NCBI GenBank assembly: GCA_946803715.1
Contig: CAMPET010000171.1
Coordinates: forward strand, 131,355 to 142,738
Direction of reading: 5' to 3'
Length of the DNA: 11,384 nucleotides
From: Beroe ovata
Lineage: Eukaryota > Ctenophora > Nuda > Beroida > Beroidae
Within the stretch, counting starts at the first letter, position 1. The number at the start of each line of letters is the position of its first letter. Below the pieces are notes generated by a model, which saw only the letters and a program-made list of their open reading frames with translations, had not been told where the DNA came from and searched no databases. Of the stretch, positions 6,711 through 11,384 are shown one piece after another. A program made the translations under genes and the position numbers.

Positions 6711-7969
6711 ATGTCCGATTATTTTGCGTTCATTTTACTCTGCTTAGGTATGTTTCGTTAAATTTTCATTTCTGAACTTGTATCTAGAGATGTAAACAGT
6801 AGAGTCCTACAAGACCCGATAGATATCCCTAGTAATTCTTTGAACACGAGATTTGGTGTGTTCAGAGTCTTCAAATTTAGAGAAAAATAGACACGTTGTG
6901 CATGAAAATCGTACGGATGATCAAATTGTAATGTAACCATGGTTCACCCGTGAATACGACTTACGTTAGTTTCACAGCTTGATGCAGTTTACTGTCCAGT
7001 GTCCGTATATTACAATGATCTTTGTCTATCGAAGCTGCACTAAAAGGTGTTGAACACGAGCACTCAAACACCCGAAATAGTATCCCCCTGTCACGTGTAA
7101 TATTTCGTCTCTTGTCACGTGACACATGCTGTAGCTAATATAATATGCACGGTCAGAGATTTGAATAATGTGTCCATATGACAGTACATTATGTGCGCTG
7201 ATATTAAAGTAATGATGCAATCCCGCCCCAATGGTACATTCATCCATTATTGCACTTACCCTGCTCCCACGCCTCTGAGAGTCAAAAATGAGAGAGAAAT
7301 ACCTCTGTAATAGTTTCTCGATGTAAAGTATTAACTGTTAAATCTCTATCTTTTTGGGCGAGAGAGCACTTTGAAAACTGCTTGTCCTTATAAACGATCA
7401 AATCGCACATTTTCAAAGCTCAAAGTTAATCACTCGAACAAGCATGACATCTTTGGCTTGTCATCTGACCGGCTAGACTTCCTCTTTTCATCCTATCATA
7501 TGCTAGGATTTCTGTGAGCTAATTCCAATTGCGAGTTTTCAAATTTCAATTTCAATAACCGTCATTACTGACGACCAGGTACAGAATTCAGTCAACAGAA
7601 TTTCAATGTTAACATCAGTTACCTACAGAATAATCGCTTTGTATTATACCTGTGTCAACTAGTCATATTTCTCACAAGCAAACCTTGATCATAATTTGCC
7701 TGCTGACACTCACACATATGTTAACAAGGATGCCATCCGCACACACACACATTCTCTCTCTCACTCAAGAAGCCTTCGTACTCATGTGTGTATATCTGTA
7801 TACAAGTTTGTTTTGTATATCTGTATAGTGTATAGTGTATACACAATACACATAACACGCATACAAACATTTGTATAGGTACGGCAAATTTGTCGAATGC
7901 TTTCGGAAGCCAAAGTGAACCTTTGGCCAGAAGCACCTCTAATTCCTCTGAGTGTGACACTAAGGGGCT
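6711..7969. other. Gene-free stretch with a pair of E-boxes
   Basis: Open frames on the minus strand (for example 6758-6940 and 7026-7247) have no splice support and unremarkable translations. The only notable signal is a pair of CACGTG sites at 7092-7097 and 7116-7121, the second within GTCACGTGAC. A short CA run at 7740-7752 and CT-rich DNA follow. I see no gene. Confidence 0.5.
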
Positions 7970-7970
7970 G

Positions 7971-8005
7971 TGTGTGTGTGTATGTGTGTGTATGTGTGTG
8001 TGTGT

Positions 8006-8038
<33 letters not shown>

Positions 8039-8105
8039 GGTTAGAGAGAGCGGGTGTTTTAGAGTGAGAGANTGTGTGTGCGTGTGTGTGTGTGTGTGTG
8101 TGTGC
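7971..8105. repeat. Long compound (GT)n microsatellite with one ambiguous base
   Basis: Two GT blocks (about 7971-8038 and 8073-8105) are separated by a purine-rich spacer with GAGAGAG and GTGAGAGA. An undetermined base at 8072 marks the start of the second block. A 157-codon minus-strand frame over it is mostly His-Thr repeats and is not a gene. Confidence 0.96.
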
Positions 8106-8173
8106 GTTCCCGCACGCGGTGGCATTCTAGTGCTCCCTGTGTAAATATCATGTGTATTACAGAGCACACAGCA

Positions 8174-8189
8174 GTGTGTGTGTGTGTGT
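8174..8189. repeat. Short (GT)8 microsatellite
   Basis: Eight GT units lie 70 bp beyond the long tract and have the same orientation. Confidence 0.93.
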
Positions 8190-8522
8190 AGCAAAATATA
8201 ACAGTTGGAATGGTGTTATATTGGCAGCACAGCGTGTTTTGAAATACTCCTTCACAAAACTTGCCCAATGGCAGAAATTCTTTGTGCTTAACGGACTACT
8301 ACAGTAAATGGATGGAAATTGAGTAGAGAAATGTGGAGTATGCGCTATAATTCACCATCTGATTGATCCAGATGTCTCCTTGTTCACCAGTTATCATACA
8401 AGTACTTCTTTATATTATGTCTCCCTCTATCACAAATAAGAGCTCTTCATAACTCAGGGCGTGTCGTATTTTCTCTCTAGCCATTGTTTCATCGATTGTA
8501 CAGTCGCGTCATGTACCCTGTT

Positions 8523-8538
8523 TACAATGTACATTGTA
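8523..8538. repeat. 16-bp perfect palindrome, TGTACA core
   Basis: TACAATGTACATTGTA is self-complementary. Related TGTACATTGT words recur at 219, 1652, 9395 and 10089, which suggests a dispersed word rather than chance. A full CRE palindrome TGACGTCA follows at 8555-8562. No supported exon lies within the next 300 bp. Confidence 0.75.
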
Positions 8539-8554
8539 TCTTGAACACTACTGA

Positions 8555-8562
8555 TGACGTCA
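8555..8562. promoter_or_regulatory. Isolated palindromic CRE (TGACGTCA)
   Basis: This is the full CREB/ATF consensus. Without a nearby start site or clustered sites it is a sequence match only. Confidence 0.2.
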
Positions 8563-8949
8563 GAGCCACTAGAATTCTACATGCTCGTTGATAATAGCTC
8601 TTTAATTAACACTTGCCGATTGCTCCCTGATTTTAATAACGGCTGCATTGTATTCACAGTACCATCAGGTCATGTACACCTTGCGCATGTGTGAAGTGTA
8701 CTTTGGTGTGTGCATATCGTGTATGTTGTACTGTGTATGCCTTAGTATCTACGTTTTAGTATGGATGTGTTATCGTCAATCGATGTCGAGATAAGTGTCT
8801 ACTTGAGAAAGTGTTTCATTTTTATTTGTCGCCTCTGCTCGCATACCTAGTTCTTCTCCGAGGTAAAACTGGGTGATTCGTGAATGCCTGTGCTGCGTAA
8901 ATTATGTTGATGAGCTATTTAGATATGGTGAAACTATTTGATTGTCATA

Positions 8950-8991
8950 ATGTCCTATTAAGTTATGTGAAGCTTTCACCTTAATGGACAT
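8950..8991. repeat. 42-nt bulged hairpin
   Basis: ATGTCC, ATTAAG and GTGAA pair in order with TTCAC, CTTAAT and GGACAT. This gives 17 base pairs with a 1-nt bulge, a 4-nt bulge and a 3-nt loop. The dense complementarity suggests either a structured RNA or a decayed palindrome. The closing word GGACAT is repeated just outside at 8993-8998. Confidence 0.6.
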
Positions 8992-9090
8992 TGGACATTT
9001 ATTGAGTAAGTATACATGTTCCGTGTTCTATGAGTGTTGTTATGTTCAGCAACCCCCCTCAGCCTTTAATGTCAAGTCAACATCGGCGTT

Positions 9091-9148
9091 TTCTTTGATA
9101 TAAATCGTATTGTAGGACCTTCTTTGATATAAATCGTGTAGTAGGACC
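9091..9148. repeat. 29-bp tandem duplication, two copies
   Basis: Units at 9091-9119 and 9120-9148 differ at two positions. Each begins TTCTTTGATATAAATCGT and ends GTAGGACC. This looks like a simple recent local duplication. Confidence 0.9.
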
Positions 9149-9239
9149 ACATGAGGTCTTTTATGATGAACACACACACCCTGGAGTTATAGCAGCCACG
9201 AGGGAGAGAGGGAGGTCACCACTGGTTGTACACACTACA

Positions 9240-9297
9240 CACTGTTCAACCACTGTTCAACCATTGATAGAACACACTACACAGTGGTTGAACAGTG
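9240..9297. repeat. 17-bp perfect inverted repeat with 24-nt loop
   Basis: The arms at 9240-9256 and 9281-9297 are exact reverse complements containing GTTCAACCACTG. An extra half-copy, TTCAACC, sits in the loop, and ACACACTACACA occurs as a direct repeat before the left arm and at the right arm. The nested direct and inverted copies suggest local rearrangement. A 62-codon minus-strand frame crosses the right arm and is not supported as a gene. Confidence 0.85.
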
Positions 9298-11245
9298 GCA
9301 CCGTGGAGGCATTCTCATGGCGTTGTAGTGACGTCGCTGTTCTGAAGAATGCCCATTGCCCGTACAGTGTAAATCCTATTCCGTGGTTATAACATGTACA
9401 TTGTAAGATTGTACAACCACACAACCCGATGAACGCACCCCACACACACGCTCAATAGCGGCCCTGATAGACACAGTACATCTGACATTTGTACCTAATT
9501 GGGACAGGTGGCACATCTGTCATACACTATGGAGTTTATACACCACCTCCACCATTTCTCCTTGGATGAGGTGTGTCTAGTGCTCTGTGTTCGCGCGAGG
9601 TATTGTCGAGCTGTCACATGTCAATGCGTTTACCAGTGATGACGCCATTGTTTCTGATACACTCAACTGTTTTTCAACAACTACAGCTACAAAATATGAT
9701 AATCTTCTCGCCATGACATCACGTTCAATACGGTCGAAAAGGAGGAAGTGACTGAATATGCTGCTATTTGGATGTATCTACTTATCTAGTTACATTTCAA
9801 GTTGAATTCATCCATTCTCGACATGAAACATCGCTCTAGTTTATGTTATTTGACTCTCATGTGTCGAATTTGACTGTCCCATGTTTAATATGGAGGACTT
9901 ATTGTGTATATATCACGATTCGTGATTATATTCATTTGCTCTGATTTGAGCTTTGTGAGATTTTGCTCTTATTTGGGCCTTGAACGTGTGATTGTGTACC
10001 CTTTCGATTCGAGTTATCCCAAAAAATTCCTTAACTAAACATTGCCTTATCAAGAGGTCGCATAATTCTTCAGTAACAGATTATTTCATGTACATTGTAC
10101 ATTTGTAGGGCTAAGAATATTCATTTTGGTTGAGCAAGTTTGTTTACCGAGAAAGTTTTGTTTACTGGAATCAATTTCCGGTAAGATACTTCGCAGTAAT
10201 AGGATAATTATTTTAGGGACTTAGGGAGATTGATTTTGACGGGTAATTGGCATTAGTTCCCGAGTATCGAATGGGAGCTCACTGGAGATAAATTGCCAAT
10301 TATTATCTCATTAAAGAACTTGGTTATAGGGATCGGTACCGGGATTTCGAGAGAGATTGTTGAGAGTGAAAGTTTGGGTTTTTGTCTGAGACGTTTATGA
10401 TTTCTCCTCAACTCGGAATTTGCTAACCGAACGTTTTGTTTTCTCTGTGTCTCTACCTTGAAACCAATAAAGAAAATAACCCGGCCTACACATTACCTCT
10501 ATTACGAATTTTGAAACAGTAGGTACATAAGTACACTCCCGAGTATACGCATTGCGTACATTGTCGAGATTGTCACTCTCATAAATAATATGAGTACATA
10601 AGAGACTTAAAAACTTTGTAATTATGACAATGTCAGAGAGAAGCCATTATGAGATGACTAGCAGGTGTTTGTGTGTGTGTGTGTCGAACAATGATGAACC
10701 AAAAAGATATGAACATCAATGGCGAATACTAGTTGAGTGTCATTAATAACAATGACCTATTGATTCCGGTTTCATTATAGTGTAAGAGAAATGCTTCTTC
10801 TTTTGAGGTCATCGGTTTCTGGTCTCAGTAAAATCTGAATATTTTCGTCGGGTCCCCAGAGGCCAACACCAGTAGGAGAGTGCAATTAATGTATTAGTCA
10901 ACCTTAATTACAGTTCCTCCCATGTACTCAGCTATACGACCTCTTCGTAATTAAGTCTCTACAGAACTTACATTAATAATCGTGCATAATTTACTCGCAT
11001 CACTGCGTGATCTCGTAAAAGCTGCTCTCTAACCCTACTTCCCACTGCGGTATCCTTGTAGTTCATATCTAACTATTGAACTTTCTCCGCGTTAGTAGGT
11101 GTGTGTTATTGTTGTTCACGTCGTAAACTGCAAACGTCGTAAGGGGACATTTCGCCCCTGAATTTGACGGTTCTTCAGAAATATTGCTCTCTCACCTACC
11201 CTACTTCTCTCCCGTCACCCTAACATTATCTATCTCTCCTTGTAG
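9298..11245. other. Stretch without a supported gene
   Basis: I find no clear exon here. Minor items are TGTACATTGTACA at 10089-10101, a short bulged hairpin at 10285-10309, an AATAAA at 10466-10471 and (GT)7 at 10671-10684. Toward the right edge the DNA becomes pyrimidine-rich on the + strand (about 11020-11060 and 11180-11245). That fits intron DNA leading to the 3' splice site at 11245. Confidence 0.45.
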
Positions 11246-11354
11246 TCACTGTGTGAAGAGAGGAACGGGGGTCGCATAGCAAAGAGTACGTCTTCGGGAA
11301 CTCTCAACAAGCGTGCCATGCCCCTCAAAAAGAGTGCTTCATCGCACAAGAAAG
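11246..11354 (+). CDS. Candidate internal coding exon, Ser/Lys-rich
   Basis: A long pyrimidine-rich tract ending CTCCTTGTAG places a 3' splice site at 11245, and AAAG/GTAACT gives a 5' splice site after 11354. The 109-nt interval is open in one frame only. The other two have stops within 11 codons. It encodes 36 residues starting SLCEERNGGRIAKS and ending LKKSASSHKK, then one base, so phase 0 in and phase 1 out. An in-frame TAG directly upstream means it must be spliced in. The basic, serine-rich composition suggests a disordered regulatory or nucleic-acid/cytoskeleton-binding segment. That is a guess and I do not recognise the family. GC content is higher than in the flanks, as expected of an exon. 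Confidence 0.55.
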
Positions 11355-11359
11355 GTAAC

Positions 11360-11382
11360 TGTGTGTGTGTGTGTGTGTGTGT
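11360..11382. repeat. (GT)n microsatellite just after a 5' splice site
   Basis: About eleven GT units begin five bases after the candidate donor GTAACT, and the window ends within two bases of the tract. In RNA this would be a UG repeat at the very start of the intron, a position where UG-binding splicing factors are known to act in animals. Confidence 0.95.
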
Positions 11383-11384
11383 TT

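Noticed and set aside
8036-8046. GGGTTAG resembling a telomere unit
   Set aside because: There is only a single copy within a GT tract, with no tandem TTAGGG array.
7721-8268. Long minus-strand frames rich in His and Thr
   Set aside because: They are mostly GT-microsatellite translation across an ambiguous base, with no splice or start context.
8608-8790. About 60 open codons on the + strand with a hydrophobic Cys/Tyr-rich stretch
   Set aside because: The hydrophobic look comes from GT- and TA-rich DNA. There is no convincing acceptor or donor in phase and no start in good context.
9529-9639. 36-codon + strand frame starting MEFIHHLHHFSLDEV with a GTATTG donor-like site inside
   Set aside because: It is short and the donor is weak. 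There is no partner exon or promoter signal. It could be a small first exon but cannot be supported.
10466-10471. AATAAA as a polyadenylation signal
   Set aside because: No upstream coding exon and no GT-rich downstream element were seen. The hexamer is common in AT-rich DNA. The same applies to AATAAA at 2390-2395.
10838-10870. Possible mini-exon after CTGGTCTCAG ending before GTAGGA
   Set aside because: Only one frame is open, and its phase 2 ending does not fit the phase 0 entry of the exon at 11246. The donor is weak.
1-11384. CRISPR array, operon, phage or defence system
   Set aside because: There are no regularly spaced unique spacers, no packed co-directional genes and no ribosome binding sites. 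The repeats seen are eukaryotic micro- and minisatellites.

Overview
The window looks like non-coding-rich nuclear DNA from a eukaryote, most likely an invertebrate animal. The grounds are many (AC)n/(GT)n microsatellites, a degenerate AT-rich minisatellite, a miniature inverted-repeat transposon, isolated short open frames bounded by GT/AG splice-like signals, and the absence of bacterial-style packed genes or ribosome binding sites. The taxon cannot be fixed from sequence alone. The many CACGTG and TGACGTCA words and the TGTACATTGT-type words would suit a marine invertebrate such as a sponge, but that is only an impression. I recognised no protein family, no tRNA or rRNA, no CRISPR array and no autonomous transposon.

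Layout. 1-750: (AC)n at the edge, a 20-bp direct repeat and a 57-bp near-perfect fold-back. 776-1648: a 14-16 bp minisatellite split by a 470-bp MITE (1126-1595) with 25-bp terminal inverted repeats, a TA target duplication, internal GTTTCTTA/CCTAGGCT repeats and a GC-rich hairpin. 1931-2090: compound AC microsatellite. 2310-2360: 13-bp tandem repeat. 2416-2786: promoter-like words (CCAAT, E-box, GC/KLF-type box, CRE). 2897-4420: a tentative three-exon + strand gene for a small protein with one membrane segment. Its putative first intron carries a 26-bp perfect palindrome and a 32-bp-arm hairpin built from 16-bp repeats. 4421-11245: no gene I can defend. This stretch holds long GT microsatellites, a cluster of four CACGTG sites, an isolated CRE, short hairpins and a 29-bp duplication. 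11246-11354: a good candidate internal coding exon on the + strand, followed at once by (GT)n in the presumed intron.

If the models are right, the window holds a short gene, or the 5' part of a longer gene whose exon reappears at the right edge. The two candidate coding areas may or may not belong to one transcript. Most of the clear signal here is repeat biology rather than coding content, and I found no convincing new multi-gene system.
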